A stretch of DNA of 64,000 nt. Origin: Pseudomonas grandcourensis (lineage in GTDB: Bacteria; Pseudomonadota; Gammaproteobacteria; Pseudomonadales; Pseudomonadaceae). The stretch is taken from assembly GCF_039909015.1 (NCBI RefSeq), contig NZ_CP150919.1, positions 2,704,501 to 2,768,500 on the forward strand. The letters run 5' to 3'. Below the pieces are notes generated by a model. The model was not told where the DNA came from, ran no database searches, and was given only the letters and a program-made list of their open reading frames with translations. The translations under genes and the position numbers were made by a program. This document shows, piece after piece, positions 15,676 through 24,179 of this stretch (within the stretch, counting starts at the first letter, position 1; every line of letters begins with the position of its first letter).

Positions 15676-17439
15676 TCAATGCCCACCCACCACCATATGG
15701 CTGAACGGTGCGACGTAGGCCTGCAGCGTCACCAGGCCGCCGACCAGGATCGCCAGCACAATCGAGTGGAAGAACACATAGCGCAGGATTTCCCCTTCAT
15801 GGCCGTACCAGCGGGTGGCGGTGGAGGCGACCACGATCGACTGGGCGTCGACCATCTTGCCCATGACCCCGCCGGAACTGTTGGCGGCGGCCATCAACAC
15901 CGGGCTGATGCCCAACTGCTCGGATGTCACCCGTTGCAAGCCGCCGAACAGCACGTTGGACGCGGTGTCCGAGCCGGTCAATGCCACGCCGAGCCAGCCG
16001 AGCAGAGTGCCGAACATCGGGTAGAAAATGCCCGTCGCGGCGAAGGCCAGGCCCATGGTCGCATCCAGTCCCGAGTAGCGCGTGAGAAAGCCCAGGGCGA
16101 GCATCGCCGCAATAGTGATCAGCGAGTAGCGCACCACCCACAGGGTGCGCAGGTATTGGCGAATCAGTTGCGGGATCGAGTAGCCCATCAGCAGGCCGCC
16201 GACAATCGCCGCCAGCAGAATGCCGCTACCGGTGGCGGTGAACCAGGTGAACTTGTACACCGCTTCTTCGGGTTTCGGCGCCGCCACCACCGGCGGGACT
16301 TTTACCACCTGCAAGTGCAGGGTGCTGAAGGTCAAGACCGGCGCAAACACCGGGTTCGCCTCGCGCATCGGCTTGCCTTGCGGATCGAGCTTGGCGGCAC
16401 TGGTTTGCGGATCGATGGCGGGGCGGGTGTCGAAGGTGTTCTTGAAGCCCTGGGTGCCCCAGATGAACACGAAGACCGTCAGGATGATCCATGGCATCCA
16501 CGCCCGCATCACCGCCGGTTTTGCCTCGTTGGCAAAGGTTGCAGTGGGTACGGGCTTTTCGTCGTGCTCGGCGTCGATCTTCGAGTTGTCGACCCGGCCG
16601 GACAGGGCGGCGGACGTGTGTACGGTGGCCGGTTTCCACACCCTGAGGAAACCGGTCAGGCAGGCCATGGAAATCAGTGCGGCGATCACGTCCACCAGCA
16701 TCGGCCCGTGATAATTGGACACCAGGAACTGCGGCACGGCAAAGCTGACCCCGGCCACCAGGATCGCCGGCCAGATTTCCAGCATCTTGCGCCAGCCTGC
16801 AAAAGCCCAGATCAACCAGAACGGCACCAGCACCGAAAAGAACGGCAACTGCCGGCCGACCATCATCGACAATTCCATTTCATCCAGCCCGGTGACCTTG
16901 GCCAGGGTGATGATTGGCGTGCCGAGGGCGCCGAACGCCACGGGGGCGGTGTTGGCGATCAGCGCCAGCCCCGAGGCGGCGAGCGGCGAGAAACCCAACC
17001 CGATCAGAATCGCCCCGGTCACCGCCACCGGCGTACCGAAACCGGCCGCGCCTTCGAAAAACGCCCCGAAGCAGAAGGCGATCAGCAGCAATTGCAGACG
17101 CCGGTCATCGGTGATGCGCGCCAGGGAGTCTTGCAACACCTTAAACGAACCGTTCTCGGTGGTCAGGCGGTGCAGGAAGATGATGTTCAACACGATCCAG
17201 CCAATCGGCAGCAGGCCGTTGGCCGCACCGAACAACGCCGCCGAACCTGCCATGTTCGCCGGCATGCCGAAGGCGAAGATCGCGATCAGCAAGGCCGAGG
17301 CCAGGGCGAGCAACGCGGCCAGGTGCGCCTTGACATGAAAAAACGCGAGGGACGCCAGCATCACCACCACCGGTACGGCGGCCATGAGCGTTGAAAGCAC
17401 CGGGTTACCGAATGGATCGTAGACTTGCTGCCAGACCAT
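15676..17439 (-). CDS. LctP-family glycolate/L-lactate permease
   Basis: A 587-residue membrane protein with about 13-14 hydrophobic segments and the LctP/LldP family features (LSTLMAAVPVVVM near the start, GFGTPVAVTGAILIGLGF and GLDATMGLAF). The family takes up L-lactate, D-lactate and glycolate with protons; its position just upstream of glcDEFG on the same strand points to glycolate (GlcA-like). A hydrophilic insertion (residues about 290-380) rich in charged residues lies mid-protein. The ORF is open to 17511, but AGAGGTGG before the ATG at 17439 sets the start. Confidence 0.9.
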   Translation of the reverse strand: MVWQQVYDPFGNPVLSTLMAAVPVVVMLASLAFFHVKAHLAALLALASALLIAIFAFGMPANMAGSAALFGAANGLLPIGWIVLNIIFLHRLTTENGSFKVLQDSLARITDDRRLQLLLIAFCFGAFFEGAAGFGTPVAVTGAILIGLGFSPLAASGLALIANTAPVAFGALGTPIITLAKVTGLDEMELSMMVGRQLPFFSVLVPFWLIWAFAGWRKMLEIWPAILVAGVSFAVPQFLVSNYHGPMLVDVIAALISMACLTGFLRVWKPATVHTSAALSGRVDNSKIDAEHDEKPVPTATFANEAKPAVMRAWMPWIILTVFVFIWGTQGFKNTFDTRPAIDPQTSAAKLDPQGKPMREANPVFAPVLTFSTLHLQVVKVPPVVAAPKPEEAVYKFTWFTATGSGILLAAIVGGLLMGYSIPQLIRQYLRTLWVVRYSLITIAAMLALGFLTRYSGLDATMGLAFAATGIFYPMFGTLLGWLGVALTGSDTASNVLFGGLQRVTSEQLGISPVLMAAANSSGGVMGKMVDAQSIVVASTATRWYGHEGEILRYVFFHSIVLAILVGGLVTLQAYVAPFSHMVVGGH

Positions 17440-17619
17440 GTTCCACCTCTGCATTTTATTGTTGGACGTGCAGATCCCCTGGGGGGAGGTGGTTTTCAGT
17501 ATAGGTGGCATTGCGCCGCTGTCAGGGCAGGCCCTCCGGTCCAGTGGGTCGGCGCAGTTCCGGGGGCTGAGCTAGCATGGCCAGTAGGGTTTGAATTCAG
17601 TCAGGGGAGCAATGCCGTC

Positions 17620-17856
17620 ATGACCGAGCGCCATATGGAGCACAAGGAAACGCTATCGAACGGATGCAACATCAAAGTCACAGCCGAGATATTGAAAGAC
17701 GGTTCGTTGGGCATGTTCATCGGCATCTATCGGCCGGACGGCACGGCCATCGATGAAAACCACGACCCACGCCCGCATCTGCTGGACATGGAAGCGGCGA
17801 TGGATTGGGGGATCGATATTGCGAAGGGGATCGGCAACAGCCAGCGAACGTTGTGA
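17620..17856 (+). CDS. Hypothetical protein, 78 residues
   Basis: A small soluble protein, MTERHMEHKETLSNG..., with an alternating beta pattern (NIKVTAEILKDGSLGMFIGIYRPDG) and a C-terminal helix. I do not recognise its family. GGGGAG lies about 10 bases before the ATG. It stands between the divergent permease gene and the convergent 17895 gene. Codon use looks like that of its neighbours, so it is probably real. Confidence 0.55.
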   Translation: MTERHMEHKETLSNGCNIKVTAEILKDGSLGMFIGIYRPDGTAIDENHDPRPHLLDMEAAMDWGIDIAKGIGNSQRTL

Positions 17857-17894
17857 GCGGTTGCCGTCCGTGCCCGGGCGACCGGCGGTCGCTG

Positions 17895-18155
17895 TCAGAA
17901 CCCGAACGAACGGGCCGAGCCTTTTGCCAGTTCGACATCCAGCAGATGCTCGACCAGCACGTCATTCAAAAAACGGAACTGATCATTGAGCCCGACCACT
18001 TCGTTGCTGAAGTGATGATCGGCTGCCGGGATCAGCAACGCCTCGAAATTTTTGTCGAACATCAGAGTCAACTCTTTACGTGACTCGAATTCCTGAGCGT
18101 AGAAATTGTTGCCGAACACCGGAAAACGTACGGCGAAGGTGACAGTGTGAATCAT
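17895..18155 (-). CDS. Hypothetical protein, 86 residues, second of a coupled pair
   Basis: A small protein with Phe-rich beta strands (VTFAVRFPVFGNNFYAQEF) and a His-Glu rich centre (AADHHFSNEVVGLNDQFRFL). No signal peptide. Its ATG overlaps the stop codon of a 30-codon ORF (ATGA), so the pair is translationally coupled. I cannot assign a family. Composition is somewhat poorer in GC than neighbouring genes. Confidence 0.65.
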   Translation of the reverse strand: MIHTVTFAVRFPVFGNNFYAQEFESRKELTLMFDKNFEALLIPAADHHFSNEVVGLNDQFRFLNDVLVEHLLDVELAKGSARSFGF

Positions 18156-18244
18156 GATGTTAGCTCCTCGCTCAGGACGTACCAGGCAAACACACCCAAT
18201 GTGAACGCCGTCAGGGCCAGGCAGGTCAGCAGATGGATCAGCAT
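18152..18244 (-). CDS. 30-residue small membrane protein
   Basis: The ORF encodes 30 residues with one hydrophobic segment (MLIHLLTCLALTAFTLGVFA) and a short acidic tail. A very good ribosome binding site (GGAGGGG) lies 6-7 bases before the ATG, and the stop codon overlaps the start of the 86-residue gene (ATGA). This suggests a real translated small inner membrane protein rather than chance. Role unknown; it may only couple translation of the next gene or form a complex with it. Confidence 0.6.
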   Translation of the reverse strand: MLIHLLTCLALTAFTLGVFAWYVLSEELTS

Positions 18245-18375
18245 GAGATTCCCCTCCGATTCAGGGTTTCGTGTTGGCTTGGGATCAATCCTACGCTGAC
18301 GGCGTTCAAGCGGAAGGCAATCGCGGCGATGGTGAATATCGACGCAAGTGATGGTGGTTTTTGTGCTGTTGATGC

Positions 18376-18408
18376 GGGCCCCATCGCGAGCAGGCTCGCT
18401 CCCACAGG
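18376..18408. repeat. Single REP element
   Basis: One core, CATCGCGAGCAGGCTCGCTC, about 80 bases before the TTG start of the lipoprotein gene. It is unusual in lying upstream of a gene, not downstream. Confidence 0.85.
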
Positions 18409-18487
18409 GTCACCGCAACCTATACTTAAACCGAGGGTTTCGAGTGTCGGGCATTTCGCCCGGTGCACACTGCAGGAAGTCGCAATC

Positions 18488-19552
18488 TTGAGCCTGCGTT
18501 CGCTGATCGTCGCCGTGCTGGTGGTGTTGGCAGGCTGCGCCACGCCGCCGCGTGCGCCGGTGGAAGTGGCGCCGGTCAACGTTTCAGCGAGCACCTGGCA
18601 ACAAGTGGACGGGGAGATCGTCGCTGCGTCGCAGTCGGCCACCGATCAGACCCGAATCTACTCCCGCGGTGCCATGGATTACTGGCGCACCCGGGTCTAT
18701 GAATTGACCGAACAGAACTTCATTCCATGGTTCAGCAGTTACTGGACCCAGGAATGGCTGTCGATGAAGGTCAGCTGGTACACCATCAGCGCCAAGGGCG
18801 AGCAGGACGCAGCGGAAAAACGTCTGGCGACCTACCTGCTCGAAGCCTATCAGGAGAAGGTGCTGGTCCCGGTGGCGCAGGAAGTCGATCCCGATTCGAT
18901 TCTCAGACTGTCAGTGGCGTTCTACGTCGACATCCTCAAGGAAGAACTGCAGAAGATCTCAACCCGCCACGGCGTGCCGATGGCCCAGCTCAACGGGCGC
19001 ATCCAGAAAATCCCGGCCATCGCCCTCGGGCCGCCGCCGGCGCGGAACGCCTCGTTGTACCAGATCGTGCACACCGAACCGCTGAACACCTTGCCGGCCT
19101 ACGCCGCGCTGATAGACAAAGTCCACAAGGCCGGCGGCGACAAGGGGGTGGGTTCGACCGACACCGCGATGGCGCCGGTGGCCAGGCGCGCCAGCCGGCG
19201 GATGGAAGCCGAGATGGCCCCGCGCGGAGCCGCCAGCGCCGTAGCCGCGGCCGCCGGGAAACTTGCCGGGGGCTTGATCACTGTAGGGGTGGCGGGCATT
19301 CGCGCACTGATTCAGGCCAATGACCGGCCCGACAGCGAAGCGCTGATCCGCAGCAGCCTGGGCAATACCTTCGACAAGGCCTGGCTCAAGCTGGTGCAGA
19401 ACCCGACCAGCGGCGTCATGGCCGGCACGCTTTACGTGGCGGGGCAGATCGAAGGCAACCTGGCGGATCGCACTGCACCGCCGGTCGGTTTGAGCGCCGG
19501 GACTGTCGATTTGACGCCAGCGCAACCGACTACCCAGCAGAACACCCCATGA
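18488..19552 (+). CDS. Lipoprotein, unknown function
   Basis: A 354-residue protein beginning at TTG 18488 with AGGAAG 8 bases before it; the frame stays open to 18233, but only this start gives a lipoprotein signal (MSLRSLIVAVLVVLAGC, lipobox LAGC at Cys17). The mature protein is helical, with Trp-rich parts (YWRTRVYELTEQNFIPWFSSYWTQEWLSMK) and an Ala/Gly-rich stretch near residues 240-275 (SAVAAAAGKLAGGLITVGVAGI) that may touch the membrane. I do not know its family. It is 17 bases before the DUF1428 gene and may be cotranscribed. Confidence 0.75.
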   Translation: MSLRSLIVAVLVVLAGCATPPRAPVEVAPVNVSASTWQQVDGEIVAASQSATDQTRIYSRGAMDYWRTRVYELTEQNFIPWFSSYWTQEWLSMKVSWYTISAKGEQDAAEKRLATYLLEAYQEKVLVPVAQEVDPDSILRLSVAFYVDILKEELQKISTRHGVPMAQLNGRIQKIPAIALGPPPARNASLYQIVHTEPLNTLPAYAALIDKVHKAGGDKGVGSTDTAMAPVARRASRRMEAEMAPRGAASAVAAAAGKLAGGLITVGVAGIRALIQANDRPDSEALIRSSLGNTFDKAWLKLVQNPTSGVMAGTLYVAGQIEGNLADRTAPPVGLSAGTVDLTPAQPTTQQNTP

Positions 19553-19569
19553 CCCAAGGATAAATACTC

Positions 19570-19923
19570 ATGTCTTATGTCGATGGTTTTATCGCTGCCG
19601 TACCCACCGCCAACCGTGAGCAATACCTCCAGCACGCCAAAATCGCCGCCTCGGTCTTCAAGGAAAACGGTGCCTTGAGCGTGGTCGAATGCTGGGGCGA
19701 GGATGTCCCGGAAGGCAAGGTCACCTCGTTCCCCATGTCGGTGAAGCTCAAGCAAGACGAAACCGTCGCCTTTGGCTGGATCGTCTGGCCGGACAAGGCC
19801 ACCCGCAATGCCGGGATGGACAAGATGATGCAGGACCCGCGCATGAAGCCGGACGTCAATCCGATGCCCTTCGATGGTCAACGCATGGTCTACGGTGGGT
19901 TCGAAGTACTGCTCCAGGCCTGA
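19570..19923 (+). CDS. DUF1428 family protein
   Basis: A 117-residue protein of the DUF1428 family (MSYVDGFIAAVPTANREQY; FGWIVWPDKATRNAGMDKMM; FDGQRMVYGGFEVLL). The fold is a dimeric alpha/beta barrel (ferredoxin-like). No enzymatic role is established. It follows the lipoprotein gene by 17 bases. Confidence 0.9.
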   Translation: MSYVDGFIAAVPTANREQYLQHAKIAASVFKENGALSVVECWGEDVPEGKVTSFPMSVKLKQDETVAFGWIVWPDKATRNAGMDKMMQDPRMKPDVNPMPFDGQRMVYGGFEVLLQA

Positions 19924-19936
19924 CGTGGCAGCGGGA

Positions 19937-20131
19937 TCACTCCGGCGTCGGGGTGATCCTGCAACTCTTGCGCTGGCGGATCTCGTCGTCTGTCGGCCGC
20001 TCGCGGATGAACTCGAAGCGCGGCTCACCTTCGCTGTAATGCACCAGCCAGCCCCATTCCAGCTTGAGTTCATCCTGGCCGGGCTCGGGCGGTCTGGCCC
20101 ACCATGGTTCCTTGCTGATGATCTGTCGCAT
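19937..20131 (-). CDS. Hypothetical protein, 64 residues
   Basis: A short charged protein with many Trp, Pro and Glu residues (KEPWWARPPEPGQDELKLEWGW; RERPTDDEIRQRK), no signal peptide. I do not recognise it. It lies between two plus-strand genes without overlapping either, and good codon use supports it. Confidence 0.55.
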   Translation of the reverse strand: MRQIISKEPWWARPPEPGQDELKLEWGWLVHYSEGEPRFEFIRERPTDDEIRQRKSCRITPTPE

Positions 20132-20253
20132 GGCCCCCTCCGTTTTTTCGCGATGCTAAAACTATAACGCGCGTGCCCCACGATGCCAGAAATGCGCTGG
20201 CCGGTACGCGGGTGTTGAGTACACTCAAGCAGTCTTCCCAAGAGGTGCCCGGC

Positions 20254-20802
20254 ATGAGCGACGAATCCCGCGAGCCGTTCAAGCGTCTGTTCTTTGCGCT
20301 GAACTGCGCCCCGGCCCAGCGCCGGGAGATAGCGCAGTGGCGCAGTGCGCTGCAACTGCGCAACGGACGGCCGGTGCCGGCGGAAAACTTTCACCTGACG
20401 CTGAAATTTTTGGGGGCGGTGGGCGTGGCGCAGATTGCCGAGATCTTCACCGCAGCGGCGTCGATTCGTACACCGGGCGAACGCCTGACGGTGGTGCTGG
20501 ACCGGCTGGACGTGTGGCGCAGGGCAGGGGCGCTGGTACTCGCGCCAGAGCAGGCGCCCCCGGCATTGTTGCGCCTGGTGTATGCCCTGGAACAGGCGAT
20601 GTTGCCGTTCGGCCTGGAGCAGGCCCCAAAGGAATACCGTCCGCACCTGACCCTGGCGCGGGACTATCGGGCGCCGGTGCCGGAGTCCGCAACGGCGCCG
20701 GAGTTCTTCCTGCGGGCCGACCGGTTCACCCTTTTCGAATCCCACAAGGGGCGCTATCGGGCACTGGCCGAATGGCCGCTGCTTGATTTTGACCGCTCAT
20801 AA
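20254..20802 (+). CDS. thpR: RNA 2',3'-cyclic phosphodiesterase ThpR
   Basis: A 182-residue member of the 2H phosphoesterase superfamily. Both HxT motifs are present: NFHLTLKFLG near residue 44 and RPHLTLARD near residue 130, giving the paired catalytic histidines. The family opens 2',3'-cyclic phosphates on RNA and can ligate tRNA halves (LigT). The ORF is open from 20173, but AGAGGTG before ATG 20254 decides the start. Confidence 0.9.
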   Translation: MSDESREPFKRLFFALNCAPAQRREIAQWRSALQLRNGRPVPAENFHLTLKFLGAVGVAQIAEIFTAAASIRTPGERLTVVLDRLDVWRRAGALVLAPEQAPPALLRLVYALEQAMLPFGLEQAPKEYRPHLTLARDYRAPVPESATAPEFFLRADRFTLFESHKGRYRALAEWPLLDFDRS

Positions 20803-20822
20803 AAAAAGCGCCCGAGGGCGCC
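20801..20822 (-). terminator. Intrinsic terminator for the potF transcript
   Basis: Read on the minus strand, GGCGCCCTCGGGCGC is followed by seven T. It lies 240 bases past the potF stop and just past the convergent thpR stop, so it probably ends the pot operon. Confidence 0.65.
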
Positions 20823-20940
20823 GAAATTCACCTGAACCGAGGGAGCCAGGTGAGGCCGTTCTACTTGCAGGAGAGGCAGCGGTGGTAAGGCGCTGCGTGA
20901 ACGGAAATGGGTAAAGCTCAAATGTGTGCTGGCTGTTCTG

Positions 20941-21031
20941 GCCTCATCGCGAGCAAGCTCGCTCCCACAGGTACGGCATGTACCTTGAAGTTAGCACTAT
21001 CCCTGTGGGAGCGAGCTTGCTCGCGATGGCA
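20941..21031. repeat. REP pair (REPIN-like)
   Basis: Inverted cores ATCGCGAGCAAGCTCGCTCC (20946) and GGGAGCGAGCTTGCTCGCGA (21007), in the 3' untranslated region of potF. Confidence 0.92.
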
Positions 21032-21061
21032 ATGTCAGACTCAGCAGATCAATTGAGTGAA

Positions 21062-22159
21062 TTACTGGCCCAGCTTCACCTTGGTCCAGCCACGGGTCAT
21101 GATCCGCTGTACGGCAATCGGCTGGTCCGGCACGGCATAGAGCGTGGCCATCACCGCTTCCGGCGGGTAGGAGCCCGGATCGTTGCGGATCGCCTCATCG
21201 ACCAGTGGCGTAGCCGCCGCGTTGGCGTTGCTGTAGCCGATGCTGTTGGTGATATCGGCAATCACGTCGGGGCGCATCAGGAAGTTCATGAACAGGTACG
21301 CATTCTCGACGTTGGCGGCATCGCGGGGGATGGCGAGCATGTCGTAGAAACTGGCGGCGCCTTCTTTCGGGATGCTGTAGTTGATCTTCACCTTGTCCCC
21401 GGCTTCCTGGGCGCGGGCCTTGGCCTGCAGCACGTCGCCGGAGTAACCGACGGCCACGCAGATGTTGCCGTTGGCCAGGTCGGAGATGTATTTCGATGAA
21501 TGGAAGTACGCCACGTTCGGGCGAATCTTCATGAACAGCGCCTCGGCTTCGGCGATGTGCTGTTTGTTCTGATCGTTCACCGGGTAACCCAGGTAATGCA
21601 GGGCGGTCGGGATCATTTCAGTCGGCGAATCGAGGAAACTGATGCCGCAGGCTTTGAGCTTCTCGGCGTTTTCCGGTTTGAACAGCAGGTCCCAGGAGTT
21701 GGTCGGGGCATTGGCGCCGAGCACTTCCTTGACCTTCTGCGGGTTGAAGCCGATGCCGATCGAGCCCCACATGTACGGGATGGCGTGGGCGTTATCGGGA
21801 TCGCTCGCGGAGGCGTTTTTCAGCAGCACCGGGTTGAGGTTTTTCCAGTTCGACAGCTTCGACTTGTCCAGTTCCTGATAGACGCCGGCCTTGATCTGCT
21901 TGGCCAGGAAGCTGTTGGACGGCACGACGATGTCGTAGCCGGATTTGCCCGCCAGCAGGCGTGCCTCAAGGGTTTCGTTGCTGTCGAAGACATCGTAGGT
22001 CACCTGGATGCCAGTCTCGTCCTCGAACTTCTTGACGGTATCCGGGCCAATGTAATCCGACCAGTTATAGACGCGCAGAACCTTGTCATTGGCCTGGGCG
22101 CCAGTGGCGATTGCGCCCAATAAGGACAGTGTCAGCAGAGTCCTGCCAAACATTTTCAT
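21062..22159 (-). CDS. potF: Polyamine ABC transporter substrate-binding protein (PotF/SpuD type)
   Basis: A 365-residue periplasmic binding protein. A signal peptide ([23 protein letters not shown]) is followed by [20 protein letters not shown], the standard N-terminus of PotF/SpuD, with the polyamine-contacting Trp, Ser, Asp and Tyr residues near it. It delivers putrescine or spermidine to the PotGHI importer. GGAG lies 8 bases before ATG 22159. It is last in the operon, separated from potI by 224 bases with a large inverted repeat, unlike the binding-protein-first order in many operons. Confidence 0.92.
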   Translation of the reverse strand: MKMFGRTLLTLSLLGAIATGAQANDKVLRVYNWSDYIGPDTVKKFEDETGIQVTYDVFDSNETLEARLLAGKSGYDIVVPSNSFLAKQIKAGVYQELDKSKLSNWKNLNPVLLKNASASDPDNAHAIPYMWGSIGIGFNPQKVKEVLGANAPTNSWDLLFKPENAEKLKACGISFLDSPTEMIPTALHYLGYPVNDQNKQHIAEAEALFMKIRPNVAYFHSSKYISDLANGNICVAVGYSGDVLQAKARAQEAGDKVKINYSIPKEGAASFYDMLAIPRDAANVENAYLFMNFLMRPDVIADITNSIGYSNANAAATPLVDEAIRNDPGSYPPEAVMATLYAVPDQPIAVQRIMTRGWTKVKLGQ

Positions 22160-22213
22160 CGGTACAACTCCATTTCTTTTTATACAAAACACAAAACCTG
22201 TGGCGAGCGAGCT

Positions 22214-22350
22214 TTTGTGGCGAGGGGGCTTGCCCCCGTTGGGTCGCGAAGCGGCCCCAAAGCCAGAGTTCGGGGTGTTTCAGTTACACCGAACTCACTG
22301 GTTTTACGGCTGCTGCGCAGCCGAACGGGGGCAAGCCCCCTCGCCACAAA
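22214..22350. repeat. REP-like element with perfect 27-bp inverted repeats
   Basis: The arms at 22214-22240 and 22324-22350 are exact reverse complements (core GGCGAGGGGGCTTGCCCCCG), with about 83 bases between them including a GCGAAGCGGCC palindrome. It belongs to a REP type different from the GCGAGCAAGC form. It lies between potI and potF inside the operon. Confidence 0.9.
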
Positions 22351-22383
22351 GCCCCCTAGCCACAGTTAACTGAGCAGCGACGA

Positions 22384-23268
22384 TTACGCCGTCGCTCCCG
22401 CCATTTGCTTTTCAGGTTGCTGCCAGGATTCGCTGGCGGTCTGGTCCATGGCTTCCTGGATCGCGCGCTTGCGGGTGGCTTCGGCGCGGCGGCTGAAGTA
22501 CCAGACCATGAAGGTCACGATCGACACGGCCAACAGGATCAGGCTGGCCACGGCGTTGATCTCGGGCTTGACCCCAAGGCGCACCGCCGAGAACACTTCC
22601 ATCGGCAGGGTCGTGGAACCCGGGCCGGACACGAAGCTCGCCAGCACCAGGTCATCGAGCGACAGGGCGAACGACATCATGCCGCCGGCCGCCAGTGACG
22701 GCGCGATCATCGGAATGGTGATCAGGAAAAACACCTTCAACGGCTTCGCACCCAGGTCCATGGCCGCTTCTTCGATGGACAGGTCCAGTTCGCGAAGGCG
22801 GGCGGAGACTACCACCGCCACATAGGCGGCACAAAACGTGGTGTGGGCGATCCAGATGGTGACGATGCCACGCTCCATCGGCCAGCCGATCAACTGCGCC
22901 ATGGCCACGAACAGCAGCAACAGCGACAGACCGGTGATCACTTCAGGCATCACCAGCGGCGCGGTGACCAGGCCACCGAACAGCGTGCGGCCTTTGAAGC
23001 GCGTAACGCGAGTCAGGACGAACGCGGCTAACGTCCCTAGTGCGACTGCCGCAATCGCGGTGTAGCAGGCGATTTCCAGCGAGCGCAGCACCGAACCCAT
23101 CAACTGGCTGTTGTCGAGCAAACCGGCGTACCACTTGATCGACCAGCCACCCCACACCGTCACCAGCTTGGAGGCGTTGAAGGAGTAGATCACCAGAATC
23201 AGCATCGGCAGGTAGATAAACGACAGGCCGAAAATCAGCATGAACTTTGAAAATCCGAAGCGTTTCAT
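22384..23268 (-). CDS. potI: Polyamine ABC transporter permease PotI
   Basis: A 294-residue inner membrane protein with six hydrophobic segments and the binding-protein-dependent transport motif (EEAAMDLGAKPLKVFFLITIP) that docks on the ATPase. Its ATG overlaps the end of potH by 4 bases (ATGA). The frame is open further upstream inside potH, but MKRFGFSKFMLIFG is the family start. The C-terminus is Gln- and Ala-rich. Confidence 0.92.
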   Translation of the reverse strand: MKRFGFSKFMLIFGLSFIYLPMLILVIYSFNASKLVTVWGGWSIKWYAGLLDNSQLMGSVLRSLEIACYTAIAAVALGTLAAFVLTRVTRFKGRTLFGGLVTAPLVMPEVITGLSLLLLFVAMAQLIGWPMERGIVTIWIAHTTFCAAYVAVVVSARLRELDLSIEEAAMDLGAKPLKVFFLITIPMIAPSLAAGGMMSFALSLDDLVLASFVSGPGSTTLPMEVFSAVRLGVKPEINAVASLILLAVSIVTFMVWYFSRRAEATRKRAIQEAMDQTASESWQQPEKQMAGATA

Positions 23269-24179
23269 CCTCGTGCCTCCATCTCTTTGGCCTGGCTGCG
23301 GTTGAACAGCAGAATCGGCACAATCAGGATCAACAGCATTACCACCGCCAGGGCAGACGCCACCGGCCAGTCGCGGTTGTTGAAGAACTCTTGCCACAAC
23401 ACACGGCCGATCATCAGGGTTTCCGGGCCGCCCAGCAGTTCCGGAATCACGAACTCACCGACCACCGGAATGAACACCAGCATGCAACCGGCGATGATGC
23501 CGTTCTTGGCCAGCGGCACGGTGATTTTCCAGAAGCTGTTGAAGGTGCTCGAACCCAGGTCCGATGCGGCTTCCAGCAGGCTCTGGTCATGCTTGACCAG
23601 GTTGGCGTACAGCGGCAACACCATGAACGGCAGATACGCATACACCACGCCGATGTAGACGGCGATGTTGGTGTTGAGGATCTCGACCGGCTGCGACGTC
23701 AGCCCGGTCCACATCAGGAAGGCGTTGAGCAGACCGTTGTTGCTGAGGATGCCCATCCACGCATAAACGCGGATCAGGATCGCGGTCCAGGTCGGCATCA
23801 TGATCAGCAGCATCAGCACGTTCTGCGCTTCCTTGCTGGCCTTGGTGATGGCGTAGGCCATCGGAAAACCGATCACCAGGCACATCACGGTGCTGAAAAA
23901 CGCCACCTTCAACGAACCCAGGTAGGCGGACAGGTACAGCTCATCCTGGCCCAGCAGGGTGTAGTTGCCGATGTTGAGCATCAGCTGGAATTTCTGCTCG
24001 GCGTAGGTGTAGATCTCCGAGTAGGGCGGAATGGCCAGGGCCGCTTCCGAGAAGCTGATCTTCATCACCAAAAAGAACGGCAACATGAAGAACAGGAACA
24101 GCCAGATGAACGGAATCCCGATGACGAACTTGCGTCCGCTGGGGACCCACCTCAGGAATTGCTGATTGAAGGTTTTCAT
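23265..24179 (-). CDS. potH: Polyamine ABC transporter permease PotH
   Basis: A 304-residue inner membrane protein with six hydrophobic segments, the EAASDLGSSTFNSFWKITVP ATPase-docking loop near residue 210, and an N-terminal cytoplasmic segment with basic residues. It forms a heterodimer with PotI. Its start codon overlaps the potG stop by 4 bases (ATGA), and its end overlaps potI, so potG-potH-potI are translationally coupled. Confidence 0.92.
   Translation of the reverse strand: MKTFNQQFLRWVPSGRKFVIGIPFIWLFLFFMLPFFLVMKISFSEAALAIPPYSEIYTYAEQKFQLMLNIGNYTLLGQDELYLSAYLGSLKVAFFSTVMCLVIGFPMAYAITKASKEAQNVLMLLIMMPTWTAILIRVYAWMGILSNNGLLNAFLMWTGLTSQPVEILNTNIAVYIGVVYAYLPFMVLPLYANLVKHDQSLLEAASDLGSSTFNSFWKITVPLAKNGIIAGCMLVFIPVVGEFVIPELLGGPETLMIGRVLWQEFFNNRDWPVASALAVVMLLILIVPILLFNRSQAKEMEARG

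Noticed and set aside
15550..17394. 614-codon open frame opposite the LctP permease
   Set aside because: Antisense shadow; sequence rich in Arg, His and Gln with no domain, and the permease on the other strand is clear.
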